Assembly: GCF_012275375.1 (NCBI RefSeq)
Contig: NZ_JAAZQJ010000002.1
Location: 434,001-498,000 of the forward strand
DNA length: 64,000 bases
Source of the DNA: Dyella sp. SG609
GTDB taxonomy: Bacteria > Pseudomonadota > Gammaproteobacteria > Xanthomonadales > Rhodanobacteraceae
Direction: 5' to 3'
This document shows, piece by piece, positions 42,710 through 51,853 of the stretch. Made by a program: the position numbers and the translations under genes. Position 1 is the stretch's first letter, and each line of letters opens with the position of its first letter. The notes under the pieces were generated by a model. The model made no database searches. It saw only the letters and a program-made list of their open reading frames with translations, and had not been told where the DNA came from.

Positions 42710-44152
42710 ATGCTCAAGCAGCTTCTCGCCCGCAAGACCGATTTCTCCGACGCCGACGACTGCCACGGCGGGCCGGCCCTGCGCCGCACCCTGGGCAAAT
42801 GGGGCATTACCGCCCTGGGCATCGGCGCGGTGATCGGCACCGGCATCTTCGTGGTGACCGGACAGGCGGCAGCGGAGCATGCGGGCCCGGCGGTGCTGAT
42901 CTCGTTCATGCTGGCGGCGATCTGCAGCGGCTTCACCGCGCTGTGCTATGCGGAATTCGCCACGCTGATCCCGATCTCCGGCAGTTCGTATTCCTACGCC
43001 TACGCCACCCTAGGCGAACTGGTGGCCTGGTTCATCGGCTGGAACATGGTGCTGGAGTACGGCATCTCCGCCTCCGCGGTGGCGGCGAGCTGGACCGGCT
43101 ATTTCACCAGCCTGCTCGACCACGTCGGCATCCACCTGCCGGTGGCGCTGACCGAGGCGCCGCTGGCGTTCAAGGACGGGCACCTGGTGTCCACCGGGCA
43201 TCTGCTCAACCTGCCGGCGGTGGCGATCGTGCTGGCGCTGACCTGGCTGTGCTACGTCGGCATCCGCGAATCCTCGGGCCTGAACGTGCTGATGGTGGCG
43301 CTGAAGGTCGGCCTGATCATCGTGGTGGTGGTGGCCGGCTACCGCTATATCGATCCGGCCAACTGGCATCCCTTCATTCCCGCCGAGCAGGAGCCGGGCA
43401 AGTACGGCTGGTCCGGCATCATGCGCGGCGCGGCGATGGTGTTCTTCGCCTACATCGGCTTCGAAGCCACCTCCACCGCCGCGCAGGAATGCAAGAACCC
43501 GCAGAAGGACCTGCCGTTCGGCACCCTGGTCTCGCTGGTGATCTGCACCGTGCTGTACCTGGCCATGGCGGCGGTGCTCACCGGCCTCATTCCGTATACC
43601 GAACTGGGCACCAGCGAGCCGGTGGTCACCGCGATCCGCAACCATCCGGAACTGGGCTGGCTGCGCCTGGTGGTGGAGATCGGCGCGATGATCGGCCTGT
43701 CCTCGGTGATCCTGGTGATGATCATCGCGCAGCCGCGCATCTTCATGATCATGTCGCGCGACGGCCTGCTGCCGCCGGTGTTCAACCGCATCCATCCCAA
43801 GCACCGCACGCCGCATCTCAATACGGTGATCACCGGGGTGGGCATCGCCATCCTGGCCGCGGTGTTCCCGCTGGACCTGCTGGCCGACCTCACCTCGATG
43901 GGCACCCTGATCGCCTTCGTGGCCGTCTGCGCCGGCGTGCTGATCCTGCGCTACACCTCGCCGGAACTGCCGCGCCTGTTCCGCGTGCCGGCGGCCTGGT
44001 TCGTCTGCACCGCCGGCGTGCTCAGCTGCCTGGCCCTGCTGTACTTCATGGCCTGGTTCAACTGGTTGCTGATGATCGCGTGGACGGTGATCGGCCTGTG
44101 CATCTACTTCGGCTACGGCCGGCGCCACAGCCGCCTGCGCCGCGCCTCCTGA
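42710..44152 (+). CDS. APC family amino acid permease (paralogue 2)
   Basis: A 480-residue paralogue of the preceding gene, with the same motifs (GIGAVIGTGIFVVTGQAAAEHAG at about 30-52, 'SGSSYSYAYATLGE', 'YIGFEATSTAAQECKNPQKDLP'). The two likely arose by tandem duplication and then diverged, since central loops differ. It has its own possible -10 (TATAGT, 42667-42672) after the intervening terminator, suggesting independent expression. Confidence 0.9.
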   Translation: MLKQLLARKTDFSDADDCHGGPALRRTLGKWGITALGIGAVIGTGIFVVTGQAAAEHAGPAVLISFMLAAICSGFTALCYAEFATLIPISGSSYSYAYATLGELVAWFIGWNMVLEYGISASAVAASWTGYFTSLLDHVGIHLPVALTEAPLAFKDGHLVSTGHLLNLPAVAIVLALTWLCYVGIRESSGLNVLMVALKVGLIIVVVVAGYRYIDPANWHPFIPAEQEPGKYGWSGIMRGAAMVFFAYIGFEATSTAAQECKNPQKDLPFGTLVSLVICTVLYLAMAAVLTGLIPYTELGTSEPVVTAIRNHPELGWLRLVVEIGAMIGLSSVILVMIIAQPRIFMIMSRDGLLPPVFNRIHPKHRTPHLNTVITGVGIAILAAVFPLDLLADLTSMGTLIAFVAVCAGVLILRYTSPELPRLFRVPAAWFVCTAGVLSCLALLYFMAWFNWLLMIAWTVIGLCIYFGYGRRHSRLRRAS

Positions 44153-44300
44153 GGCGATCTCCGCCGAACGCCCGCCAATGGCGGGCTACGGCGCCAAAGA
44201 TCAGCGTATGGTGCTCAACTGAACAGAACTGCCGCGAAATGCGCAATCGACGCGGATTTTTGATGCTCAGTCACGAATAACGCCATAAGCTATTGTTTTT

Positions 44301-44322
44301 TCTCGTTTTAACGAGACTTTTT
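44301..44322 (+). terminator. Terminator-like hairpin downstream of the permease
   Basis: TCTCGTT/AACGAGA with a 2-base loop, followed by CTTTTT, in an AT-rich patch that contrasts with the surrounding GC-rich DNA. It could instead be part of the promoter of the RNA candidate that follows. Confidence 0.55.
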
Positions 44323-44340
44323 CGGGAAAAATTTTTCGCC

Positions 44341-44548
44341 CGGATGCCCCAAACGGCGGTTTGGGGAGTAACATCTGCCGTCCGTGGGTAGATCACTTGG
44401 CAGTGGGCCCCGGATTGCCGCCCGGCGCGTCAGGCGGGTCAGCTCCTCGGCCTGACGCGTCCGGGTTGCATCTTCTCTCCGGCTCGATCTCCGATCGCCG
44501 ATGGATGCCTCCAGACACTCTCTTCAAACGCGCTACGGCGCGTTTTTT
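44341..44548 (+). ncRNA. Candidate structured small RNA
   Basis: A gene-free 208-bp segment with successive hairpins ending in an intrinsic terminator. Hairpin 1 is CCCCAAAC/GTTTGGGG (44347-44366). Hairpin 2 is 15 bp with one bulge, CCCGGCGCGTCAGGC paired with GCCTGACGCGTCCGGG (44421-44465), with a 14-base apical loop that includes AGCTCCTC, potentially complementary to ribosome binding sites. The terminator is AAACGCGC/GCGCGTTT plus T residues (44526-44548). No plus-strand gene lies between it and the upstream terminator. It resembles no RNA family I know; expression is unproven. Confidence 0.5.
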
Positions 44549-44560
44549 CATGTCCGCCGC

Positions 44561-44592
44561 GCAAAGAAAAAGGCCGGCACCAGGGCCGGCCT
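44561..44592 (-). terminator. Terminator of the HiPIP gene
   Basis: AGGCCGGC (44571-44578) pairs with GCCGGCCT (44585-44592); the minus strand continues with TTTTCTTTGC (44570-44561). It lies 21 bases beyond the HiPIP stop. Confidence 0.85.
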
Positions 44593-44613
44593 CTTTATGC
44601 ATGCCGCGATCGC

Positions 44614-44943
44614 TCAGGCTTTCTTGGAATGCGACACGCACCAGCCCTTCGCATTCACCGACTTGCCCGGGAACAGCTGGCAGGGGCCGTAGCCCGAAGC
44701 GCCGCCGGAATAGAACTGGCAATTGGCGCACACGTCGCCGGCCTTGTGCTTGGCGTCCTTGGTGGTGCCCGCGTCCTCGACGTAGCCCAGCGCCTTGGCG
44801 GTCGGATCGTCCGGGCTCACATGCGGCAGGTCGGCGGCGCGCGCCACGCGCGGCAGCGTGCCGATCACCGCGGCGACGGCGACGGTGCCGCCGGCGATCT
44901 TCAGGAACTGGCGGCGGGACTCGAGTGTTTTGTCGTTCGACAT
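44614..44943 (-). CDS. High-potential iron-sulfur protein (HiPIP), Tat-exported
   Basis: Periplasmic 4Fe-4S electron carrier. The 109-residue precursor has a twin-arginine signal (SRRQFLK, residues 9-15) and cleavage after 'ARA' (Ala37). The four cluster cysteines are Cys72, Cys75, Cys88 and Cys102 with the usual CxxC...C...C spacing. GGAGG lies about 12 bases before the ATG. Possible partners are cytochrome bc1 and terminal oxidases (family knowledge). The gene stands alone, divergent from mtnB. Confidence 0.94.
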   Translation of the reverse strand: MSNDKTLESRRQFLKIAGGTVAVAAVIGTLPRVARAADLPHVSPDDPTAKALGYVEDAGTTKDAKHKAGDVCANCQFYSGGASGYGPCQLFPGKSVNAKGWCVSHSKKA

Positions 44944-45081
44944 TGGGGACAACCTCCGTCTTGGGGACATGGCGCCGCGCCGGGCGGCGAATCGGCGGCC
45001 ATGGTACGCCCGGCCTGCACAACACCATGAGAATGGCTCGCATTCGGCGCCGCGGCTGTCAAAAGGGCGTGCGGACCGGCG

Positions 45082-45090
45082 TGCTATAGT
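45082..45090 (+). promoter_or_regulatory. Extended -10 promoter for mtnB-mtnD
   Basis: TGCTATAGT (45082-45090): an extended -10 (TGN) with TATAGT, 28 bases before the mtnB start. No good -35 is seen at 16-18 bases. Confidence 0.55.
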
Positions 45091-45118
45091 CCCCTGCCAT
45101 TTGGACGTCCATATCGCA

Positions 45119-45766
45119 ATGAGCCAGGTCCTTCCCTCCTCCATCGCGCCGGAACTGTTCGCCGAACGCGCCGACGCCATCGCCGACGCCGCGCGCGAAC
45201 TCGCGCTCGCCGGCTGGACGCCGGCCACCAGCAGCAACTTCTCCATGCGCATCGACGCGGAGCACGCGGCCATCACCATCTCCGGCCGCGACAAGGGCAA
45301 GCTCGGCCGCGCCGACATCATGCTGATCGACATGCACGGCAAGGCCGTCGGCACCGCCGCGCGCCCCAGTGCGGAAACCGAACTGCATACGCAGATCTAC
45401 CGCCGCCTGCCGCCGATGAACGTGGTGCTGCACACCCACTCGCGCACGCAAAGCGTGGCCTCGCGCCTGTTCGCGAACGAGGGCGTGGTGCGGCTGCAGG
45501 GCTGGGAGCTGCAGAAGGCCATCGCCGGCGAGACCACCCACGACGCCGTGCTGGACATCCCGGTGTTCCCCAACACCCAGCACATGCCCGAGCTGGTGGC
45601 CCAGGTCGATGCCTGGCTCGACAGCGGCAAGCCGCTGCACGCCTACTTGATCAACGGCCACGGCATCTACACCTGGGGCAGGGACATGGCGGAAACCCGC
45701 CGCCACCTGGAAGCCCTGGAATTCCTGCTGGGCTGCGAACTCGATCTGAGGAGATTGTCCGCATGA
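45119..45766 (+). CDS. mtnB: Methylthioribulose-1-phosphate dehydratase
   Basis: Third enzyme of the methionine salvage cycle (class II aldolase fold, zinc). It has 215 residues with Zn-binding His105 and His107 (LHTHS), 'SSNFSMRI' and 'GRDKGKLG' motifs. The start ATG at 45119 is set by homologue length. It overlaps mtnD by 4 bases (ATGA), and the whole mtnB-D-C set lies together. The isomerase gene (mtnA) is not in the window. Confidence 0.93.
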   Translation: MSQVLPSSIAPELFAERADAIADAARELALAGWTPATSSNFSMRIDAEHAAITISGRDKGKLGRADIMLIDMHGKAVGTAARPSAETELHTQIYRRLPPMNVVLHTHSRTQSVASRLFANEGVVRLQGWELQKAIAGETTHDAVLDIPVFPNTQHMPELVAQVDAWLDSGKPLHAYLINGHGIYTWGRDMAETRRHLEALEFLLGCELDLRRLSA

Positions 45767-46332
45767 GCCGCCTGCGCATTTTCGACGACCAGCGCCCCGA
45801 CGCGCCGCTCGCCGTCCACACCGAACACGCCGATATCGCGCGCGAGCTGGGCCGGGTGGGCGTGCGCTTCGAGCAGTGGGAAGCCGGCCAGCCGATCGCC
45901 CCCGGCGCCAGCCAGGACGAAGTGATCGCCGCCTACCGCGCCGACATCGACCGCCTGATGCACACCGAGGGCTACCAGGCCGTCGACGTCATCAGCCTGA
46001 AGCCCGACCATCCGGACCGCGCCGCGCTGCGCCAGAAGTTCCTGAGCGAGCACACCCACAGCGAGGACGAAGTGCGCTTCTTCGTCGCCGGCGCCGGCCA
46101 GTTCACCCTGCACATCGACGGCAAGGTCTACGACGTGCTGTGCGAACAGGGCGACCTGATCGGCGTGCCCGACGGCACCCGCCACTGGTTCGACATGAGC
46201 GAGGCGCCCTACTTCGTGGCGATCCGCCTGTTCACCAACAAGGAAGGCTGGGTCGCCAACTTCACCGGCGAGGACATCGCCCAGCGCTTCCCGCGCATGC
46301 TGCCGCACGCCTCGGGGAAGGCGGCCGCCTGA
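45763..46332 (+). CDS. mtnD: Acireductone dioxygenase
   Basis: Cupin dioxygenase of methionine salvage; Fe2+ yields ketomethylthiobutyrate and formate, Ni2+ the off-pathway product. It has 189 residues with metal ligands His97, His99, Glu103 (EHTHSEDE) and His141 (TRHWFD). It is coupled to mtnB; a GAGGAGA ribosome binding site sits at the mtnB end. The next gene mtnC follows after 93 bases. Confidence 0.95.
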   Translation: MSRLRIFDDQRPDAPLAVHTEHADIARELGRVGVRFEQWEAGQPIAPGASQDEVIAAYRADIDRLMHTEGYQAVDVISLKPDHPDRAALRQKFLSEHTHSEDEVRFFVAGAGQFTLHIDGKVYDVLCEQGDLIGVPDGTRHWFDMSEAPYFVAIRLFTNKEGWVANFTGEDIAQRFPRMLPHASGKAAA

Positions 46333-46425
46333 ACCGCTCCGCGCCCCGGCGGCGCGGCTAAGCTTGCCACTCCGGGCCCGGCTGCACGGGCCCGCGTTTC
46401 CGTCATCGCTTCCACGGCTATCCGC

Positions 46426-47112
46426 ATGACCGTCATCCGCGCCATCGTCACCGACATCGAAGGCACCACCAGCTCGATCAGCTTCGTCAAGGACGTGCTG
46501 TTCCCCTATGCGCGCAAGCGCCTGCCGGCCTACGTGGAAACCCACGTCGACACGCCCGAGGTGCAGCACTGGCTGCACGAGGCGGCCAAAGAAGCCGGCC
46601 TGGTCGAGGCCAGCCGCCAGGAGATCATCGAGCTGCTGCTGCGCTGGATCGACGAGGACCGCAAGTCCACCGCGCTGAAGGCGCTGCAGGGCATGATCTG
46701 GAAGGACGGCTACGCCAGCGGCGAATACCGCTCGCACATGTATCCGGAAGTGGCCGCCCGCCTGCGCGAATGGCGCGGCGAAGGCCTGCGCCTGTACGTG
46801 TATTCCTCCGGCTCGGTGGCCGCGCAGAAGCTGCTGTTCGGCTACAGCGAAGCCGGCGACCTCACCCCGCTGTTCGCCGGCTATTTCGATACCGAGACCG
46901 GCCCCAAGCGCGAGCAGGCTTCCTACGCGAAGATCGCCGAGGCGATCGGCGAGCTGCCGGAGCACCTGCTGTTCCTGTCGGACATCGTGGAGGAACTGGA
47001 CGCCGCCAAGGCCGCCGGCTTCCACACCGCCTGGCTGCTGCGCCCGCCGCTCGCGGTGCCGGCCGCGCCGCGCCACCCCGCCTATACCGATTTCGACGCC
47101 ATCCAGCCCTGA
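46426..47112 (+). CDS. mtnC: Enolase-phosphatase E1
   Basis: Bifunctional HAD-family enzyme of methionine salvage that enolises and dephosphorylates diketomethylthiopentyl-1-phosphate. It has 228 residues with the HAD motif I DIEGT (Asp10, Glu12), '[17 protein letters not shown]' and '[13 protein letters not shown]'. It ends 16 bases before the C13 peptidase gene, so the two may share a transcript. Confidence 0.95.
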   Translation: MTVIRAIVTDIEGTTSSISFVKDVLFPYARKRLPAYVETHVDTPEVQHWLHEAAKEAGLVEASRQEIIELLLRWIDEDRKSTALKALQGMIWKDGYASGEYRSHMYPEVAARLREWRGEGLRLYVYSSGSVAAQKLLFGYSEAGDLTPLFAGYFDTETGPKREQASYAKIAEAIGELPEHLLFLSDIVEELDAAKAAGFHTAWLLRPPLAVPAAPRHPAYTDFDAIQP

Positions 47113-47128
47113 GTTCGCGTCTGCCGCC

Positions 47129-48160
47129 ATGCGCATTGCCCTGACCGCCCTGCTCGCCTTCGCCGCCGGCGTGCTGCTCACCTTGCTGGTGCACCGCGCC
47201 GCGCCCGCGCTGGCGGCGCATCACGATGCCCTGCCGGTTGCCGCGGCAACAGTCGCCAAGGCCGCGCCTGCCGTGGCCAGCTCCGCCGAGCTGCCCGCCC
47301 CCGCCGCGGAAGACGAAGCCGACCGCTGGCCGGAAAAAGGCTCGACGCCGGAGCAGGTCGCCTATGCCCAGCCGCGCATGCTGCGCGAGGCCATCGCCAA
47401 GCTGGGGCCGCGCGTGGCCGGCACGCCGAATCTTTATCTGGTGGCCTTTGCCGGCGACGGCGGCGAGGACGTGTTCCACAACGAAGTGGAATACGCCGGC
47501 AAGCTGTTCGCCGACCGCTTCGGCGCCACCGTGCATCCGCTGCTGCTGGCCAACAGCCCCGACACGCTGGAAACCCGCCCGCTGGCCACCTGGAGCAACC
47601 TCGAAAGCGCGCTCGATGCGCTGTCGGGCGTGATGAACAAGAACGAGGACATCCTCGTGCTCTATCTCACCTCGCACGGCGATCCGGACCACAACCTGCT
47701 GGTCGACATGGACCCGCTGCCGCTGGACCAGATCGGCGCGCCGGACCTGGCCGGCATCCTGGCCAAGCATCCGTTCAAGTGGAAAGTGGTGGTGGTGAAC
47801 GCCTGCTACTCCGGCGGTTTCGTGCCGCCGCTGAAGGGCCCCGGCACACTGGTGCTGACCGCCGCGCGCGCCGACCGCAGTTCGTTCGGTTGCGGCAGCG
47901 ATTCGGACATCACGTATTTCGGTCGTGCGTGGCTGGTGGATGCGATGAATCGCACGGCGGATTTTATTGCCGGGTTCCAGCAGGCGAAGGGGGAGATCGC
48001 GCAGTGGGAGACGCGCGATCACCTGACGCCGTCGGAGCCGCAGATCGACGTGGGCGCCGGTATTGCGGACCAGCTTGCGCGCTGGCGCGGGCATGTGAAG
48101 CCTGGGGCGGCGGTGGCGTTTGAGCCATCGCATGGGGATGTGCCGCCTGCGGCGCGGTAG
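47129..48160 (+). CDS. Peptidase C13 (legumain-like) family protein
   Basis: Membrane-anchored or secreted cysteine peptidase homologue of the caspase/legumain clan CD. The 343-residue protein has an N-terminal hydrophobic anchor (about 3-21) and Ala/Pro-rich linker, then the C13 domain with catalytic His183 (YLTSHGDPDHN) and Cys226 (VVVNACYSGGF). Bacterial C13 proteins of this type are common in Xanthomonads but largely uncharacterised. The location after mtnC may reflect only operon position. It is followed by a large repeat. Confidence 0.87.
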   Translation: MRIALTALLAFAAGVLLTLLVHRAAPALAAHHDALPVAAATVAKAAPAVASSAELPAPAAEDEADRWPEKGSTPEQVAYAQPRMLREAIAKLGPRVAGTPNLYLVAFAGDGGEDVFHNEVEYAGKLFADRFGATVHPLLLANSPDTLETRPLATWSNLESALDALSGVMNKNEDILVLYLTSHGDPDHNLLVDMDPLPLDQIGAPDLAGILAKHPFKWKVVVVNACYSGGFVPPLKGPGTLVLTAARADRSSFGCGSDSDITYFGRAWLVDAMNRTADFIAGFQQAKGEIAQWETRDHLTPSEPQIDVGAGIADQLARWRGHVKPGAAVAFEPSHGDVPPAAR

Positions 48161-48522
48161 CTCGCCCTTCTTGCTCGTCATCCCGGCGCAGGCCGGGATC
48201 CAGTAACGGTATCGTTTGATTTTCGCGGTGACGCGATTTGGCCGCTTATGCAGCGGGCATTTCGGACGCCTGCCGGCGCCCGAGTCACTTTCTCTTTGCT
48301 GGCTCAAAGAGAAAGTAACCAAAGAGAAATAGCCTTAGAGCAAAGGCTCGCGACGCGACTAGAAGGAGCAGTGGACGGCTGCGGTAACCTGATTAACCTG
48401 GGTCTACACGAAACATCAGTGCGTTTACGTAACGGCTGCTTCAACGTGCCGTGGCCGAGAGGATGTTCAAGAACTGAGGCCAGCTTTTGAGCTGCCTGTT
48501 ACCTCAACCTCCCAGTACGAAT

Positions 48523-48758
48523 CCTTCTCCCTCCGGGAGAAGGTGGCGGCAACCGGATGAGGGTTCGGGCGGAGCGCAGCGTTACACCCCGCGACGCTGG
48601 CGTAGGTTGGGGTGAGCGTAGCGAACCCCAACGTGGCGAAGCGCGTGAAGGTGCGGGTGTTGGGGTTCGCCTGCGGCTCACCCCAACCTACGCCGGCAAG
48701 ATTTGGCCTTGCGCTCCGCCCGGCCCCTCACCCTGCCCTCTCCCCGGAGGGGAGAGGG
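48523..48758. repeat. Palindromic repeat B, copy 2, split by repeat C
   Basis: Left hairpin CCTTCTCCC/GGGAGAAGG (48523-48543), right hairpin CCCTCTCCCC/GGGGAGAGGG (48736-48758), with matching flanks (GGGCGGAGCG versus CGCTCCGCCC). The interior is interrupted by repeat C at 48599-48694. Confidence 0.85.
48599..48694. repeat. Palindromic repeat C, copy 2, at the centre of the nest
   Basis: GGCGTAGGTTGGGGTGAGC (48599-48617) pairs with its exact complement at 48676-48694; internal arms GAACCCCAAC and GTTGGGGTTC extend the similarity. The centre is about 25 bases. Confidence 0.85.
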
Positions 48759-49116
48759 ATGAAAGCGTGAGGTAGGCAGGAACGAAGAACCAAAGCCAGC
48801 CTCAGTTCTTGAACATCCTCTCGGCAACGGCACGTTGAAGCACCCGCTACGTAAACGCACTGTCGTTTCGTGTAGACCCAGGTTAATCAGGTTACCGCAG
48901 CCGCCCACTGCTCCTTCTAGTCGCGTCGCGAGCAGTGGCTCTTAGGCCATTTCTCTTTGGTTACTTTCTCTTTGGGCCAGCAAAGAGAAAGTGACCCGGG
49001 CGCCGGCAGGCGCACGGAATGCCCGCTGCATAAGCGGCCAAATCGCGACAACCACACCTAGTCGCTACTGGATCCCGGCCTACGCCGGGATGACGAGCAA
49101 GGACTCCACCAACCCC

Positions 49117-49749
49117 TTAGTGGCGCTGGCTATGCCGCGCCTCCAGCACACGGCACACCTCACGCATGCCGAGGCCACGCGCGCGCAGCACCACCATCAA
49201 GTGGAACACCAGATCAGCGGCCTCGCCGAGCAACGCCTCATCATCCTGCGCCACCGCAGCGAGAGCGGTCTCCACCCCCTCCTCACCCACCTTCTGCGCC
49301 ATACGGCGAATACCACCCTCAAACAGACGCGTGGTGTAGCTGCCCTCCGGGCGCTCAGCGTGGCGCCGCTCCACCAACCGGTCGAGCACGGCCAGAAAGC
49401 CCAACGGCGGCGCCACCCCCACCTGCTCGCCGAAGCAGCTCGACGTGCCGAGATGGCAAGTCGGTCCCTGCGGTTCCGCCTGCACCAGCAGCGTGTCTGC
49501 GTCGCAATCCACGCGCAGCGACTTCAACGCCAGCACGTGTCCCGAGCTCTGGCCCTTGGTCCACAAACGCTGCTTGCTGCGGCTGAAGAACGTGACCTGG
49601 CCGGAATCCCGCGTCTTCGCCAAAGCCTCGGCATTCATATAGCCGAGCATCAGCACCTCGCCGGTCAGCCAGTGCTGCACCACCGCGGGCAGCAGGCCGT
49701 CGCCCTTGCTCCAGTCCAGTCGCGCGAAGTCGGTGTTGAAGTCGGTCAT
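49117..49749 (-). CDS. hisI: Bifunctional phosphoribosyl-AMP cyclohydrolase / phosphoribosyl-ATP pyrophosphatase
   Basis: Second and third steps of histidine synthesis in one chain (HisIE). It has 210 residues: an N-terminal HisI domain with metal-binding 'RVDCDADTLL' and 'TCHLGTSSCF', and a C-terminal HisE domain (from about 120) with 'QKVGEEGVETALAA' and 'LGEAADLVFHLMVVL'. It is last in the operon, 12 bases after hisF, and ends close to the large repeat. Confidence 0.95.
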   Translation of the reverse strand: MTDFNTDFARLDWSKGDGLLPAVVQHWLTGEVLMLGYMNAEALAKTRDSGQVTFFSRSKQRLWTKGQSSGHVLALKSLRVDCDADTLLVQAEPQGPTCHLGTSSCFGEQVGVAPPLGFLAVLDRLVERRHAERPEGSYTTRLFEGGIRRMAQKVGEEGVETALAAVAQDDEALLGEAADLVFHLMVVLRARGLGMREVCRVLEARHSQRH

Positions 49750-49761
49750 GGTCGATTCCGG

Positions 49762-50532
49762 TCAGAGACGTGTCGCAATGCCCGCGCCACGCAGGTAGTG
49801 CTTGAGCGCGGGAATGGCGATCGTGCCGCTGTGGAACACGCTGGCCGCCAATGCGCCGTCCACGTCGGCCACCGCGAACGCATCGCGGAAATGCTCCGGC
49901 GCACCCGCGCCGCCGGAGGCCACCAGCGGCACGCGGCACAACCTGCGTGCGGCGTGCAGCTGCTCCAGGTCGTAGCCTTCGCGCACGCCGTCGCTGCCCA
50001 TGCAATTGAGCACGATCTCACCGGCGCCCAGGTGCTGGGCCTCCTCGATCCAGTCCAGCGTGCGCCGCGCCAGGGCCTGGGTCTTGCCCGGGTCGCCGGT
50101 GTACTGGCGCACGCGCCATTCGCCGTCGGCGTCGCGCAGGCTGTCAACGCCGACCACCACGCATTGCACACCGAATGCATCGGCCAGTTCGCCGATCAGC
50201 GCGGGCCGTTCCAGCGCGGGCGAGTTGACCGAGATCTTGTCGGCGCCGGCGTGCAGCACGGTGCGCGCTTCTTCCACGCTGCGGATGCCGCCGGCCACGC
50301 AGAACGGGATGTCGATCTCGCGCGCCACGCGCTCGACCCAGCCGCGGTCCACGCTGCGCCCTTCCGGGCTGGCGGTGATGTCGTAGAACACCAGTTCGTC
50401 GGCGCCTTCGTCGCGGTAGCGCATGGCCAGCTCGACGATCTCGCCCATCACCACGTGGTCGCGGAAGCGCACGCCCTTGACCACCTTGCCGTCGCGCACG
50501 TCCAGGCAGGGAATGATGCGGCGGCTCAGCAT
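49762..50532 (-). CDS. hisF: Imidazole glycerol phosphate synthase cyclase subunit
   Basis: Uses ammonia from HisH to make IGP and AICAR. It is a 256-residue (beta/alpha)8 barrel with catalytic Asp11 ([10 protein letters not shown]) and the matching Asp in '[14 protein letters not shown]'. It overlaps hisA by 7 bases. Confidence 0.97.
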   Translation of the reverse strand: MLSRRIIPCLDVRDGKVVKGVRFRDHVVMGEIVELAMRYRDEGADELVFYDITASPEGRSVDRGWVERVAREIDIPFCVAGGIRSVEEARTVLHAGADKISVNSPALERPALIGELADAFGVQCVVVGVDSLRDADGEWRVRQYTGDPGKTQALARRTLDWIEEAQHLGAGEIVLNCMGSDGVREGYDLEQLHAARRLCRVPLVASGGAGAPEHFRDAFAVADVDGALAASVFHSGTIAIPALKHYLRGAGIATRL

Positions 50533-51254
50533 GCCAATGCCTCCTCGATGGTGAAGCGGCCTTCCAGCAGGGCGCGGCCCAGGATCACGCCCTGCGCGCC
50601 CGCGTCACGCGCCGCCACGATGTCTTCTATGGAGCGCACGCCGCCGGAAGCCTGCACGGCCAGCGCCGGCACGCTGCGCGCGAGCTCGCGGTAAAGCTCC
50701 AGGTTGAACCCGGCCAGCATGCCGTCGCGGTCGATGTCGGTGCACAGCAGCTGCTGGGCGCCGCGCTCGGCGTACCAGGGTGCCAGTTCGTCCAGCGAGC
50801 GGGCTTCCAGTTCGGTCCAGCCGGCGCTGGGCAGGGCCCAGCGCCCGTCGATGCGGCGCGTGTCCAGCGCGATGGTGAACCGCTCCGCGCCGTACTCGTG
50901 CAGCCAGCCGCCGACCCGTTCGGGCTCGCGGATGGCCACGCTGCCGAGCACCACGCGCGCCACGCCGGCATCGAACAGGCGGCGCAGATCGTCCTCGCCG
51001 CGCACGCCGCCGCCGGCCTGCACGTGCATGCCGTCGCGGGCGATCGCCTCGATCACGCGCAGGTTGTCCAGGCTGCCGGAACGGGCCCCGTCCAGGTCCA
51101 CCACATGCAGCCACATGGCGCCCGCGCCGGCGTAGCGCAGGGCCAGCGCGCGCGGCTCGAACTCATAGGTGGTCTGCTGGGCGTAGTCGCCCTGGCGCAG
51201 GCGCACCACGCGGCCGGCGCGCAGATCGATGGCGGGGATGACGGTAAAGCTCAT
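50526..51254 (-). CDS. hisA: Phosphoribosylformimino-5-aminoimidazole carboxamide ribotide isomerase
   Basis: Fourth-step isomerase of histidine synthesis. It is a 242-residue barrel from the ATG at 51254, with catalytic Asp8 ([10 protein letters not shown]) and the '[13 protein letters not shown]' loop. It overlaps hisH (ATGA-type) and hisF. The longer frame upstream is a shadow of hisH and is rejected. Confidence 0.97.
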   Translation of the reverse strand: MSFTVIPAIDLRAGRVVRLRQGDYAQQTTYEFEPRALALRYAGAGAMWLHVVDLDGARSGSLDNLRVIEAIARDGMHVQAGGGVRGEDDLRRLFDAGVARVVLGSVAIREPERVGGWLHEYGAERFTIALDTRRIDGRWALPSAGWTELEARSLDELAPWYAERGAQQLLCTDIDRDGMLAGFNLELYRELARSVPALAVQASGGVRSIEDIVAARDAGAQGVILGRALLEGRFTIEEALAC

Positions 51255-51853
51255 AGTTCGAGGAAGTTCTGCAGGAGCCTGGCGCCGACGGCGGCGGAAC
51301 GCTCGGGGTGGAATTGCATGCCGTGGAAATTGCCGCGCGCGACGACGGCCGAGAACGCACCGCCGAAATCGGCGCTGGCCAGCGTGTGCTCGCCCGGCGG
51401 CAAGGCGTAGCTGTGCACGAAGTAGGCCCAGCCTTCGTGCCCCGGTCCGTTCCCGAGCCCGGCCACCAGCGGATGCCCGCGCTCGACGCGCAGCTTGTTC
51501 CAGCCCATGTGCGGCACGCGCAGCTCCGGCGTGTCGGCGAAACGGCGCGCCGCGCCGGGGATCACGCCCAGGCACTCGGTATCGCCTTCTTCCGAGCGCT
51601 CGAACAGCAATTGCATCCCCAGGCACACGCCCAGCACCGGCTGGGTGAGCGAGCGCATCAGCTCCACCAGCCCCAGCTCGCGCAGGCGCGCCATGCCGGG
51701 GCCGGCGGCGCCGACGCCGGGCAGGATCACCTTGTCGGCGGCGCGGATCGCCTGCGCATCGGCGGTGAGCGCCGCATCCGCGCCCAGCCGCTGCAGGGCG
51801 TAGCGCACCGAGCCGATATTGGTGCCGCCCGCATCGACCAGCACCACGGCCAT
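51251..51853 (-). CDS. hisH: Imidazole glycerol phosphate synthase glutaminase subunit
   Basis: Class I glutamine amidotransferase partner of HisF. It has 200 residues with nucleophile Cys77 (GVCLGMQ), 'LPGVGAAGPGM' and C-terminal 'GMQFHPERS' containing His and Glu of the triad. The ATG at 51853 shares a base with the hisB stop (TAATG). Confidence 0.96.
   Translation of the reverse strand: MAVVLVDAGGTNIGSVRYALQRLGADAALTADAQAIRAADKVILPGVGAAGPGMARLRELGLVELMRSLTQPVLGVCLGMQLLFERSEEGDTECLGVIPGAARRFADTPELRVPHMGWNKLRVERGHPLVAGLGNGPGHEGWAYFVHSYALPPGEHTLASADFGGAFSAVVARGNFHGMQFHPERSAAVGARLLQNFLEL

Larger units (their letters stand above)
48176..49104. repeat. Large nested inverted repeat (repeat A copies 1 and 2 around repeats B and C)
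   Basis: Two about 330-380-bp arms in opposite orientation: the left arm 48176-48520 is the diverged reverse complement of the right arm 48759-49104. Each arm contains the recognisable segments ATCCCGGC hairpin, GCATAAGCGGCC, CACTTTCTCTTTG/CAAAGAGAAAGT hairpin and CTGGGTCTACACGAAA. Between the arms lies repeat B, which itself encloses repeat C. A third copy of the arm is at 57311-57690. It fills the convergent junction between the C13 peptidase and hisIE. Confidence 0.9.

Noticed and set aside
44168-44186. GCCCGCC/GGCGGGC hairpin just after the second permease
   Set aside because: No T tract follows on either strand; could be a weak terminator but not enough to call.
44361-45089. 242-codon plus-strand frame through the RNA candidate and HiPIP gene
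   Set aside because: It spans a terminator and the opposite strand of the HiPIP gene; Arg/Pro-rich low-complexity translation.
48176-49104. Possible CRISPR array or transposon genes in the repeat nest
   Set aside because: Repeats are inverted and nested rather than regularly spaced direct repeats with unique spacers; no transposase frame is present.
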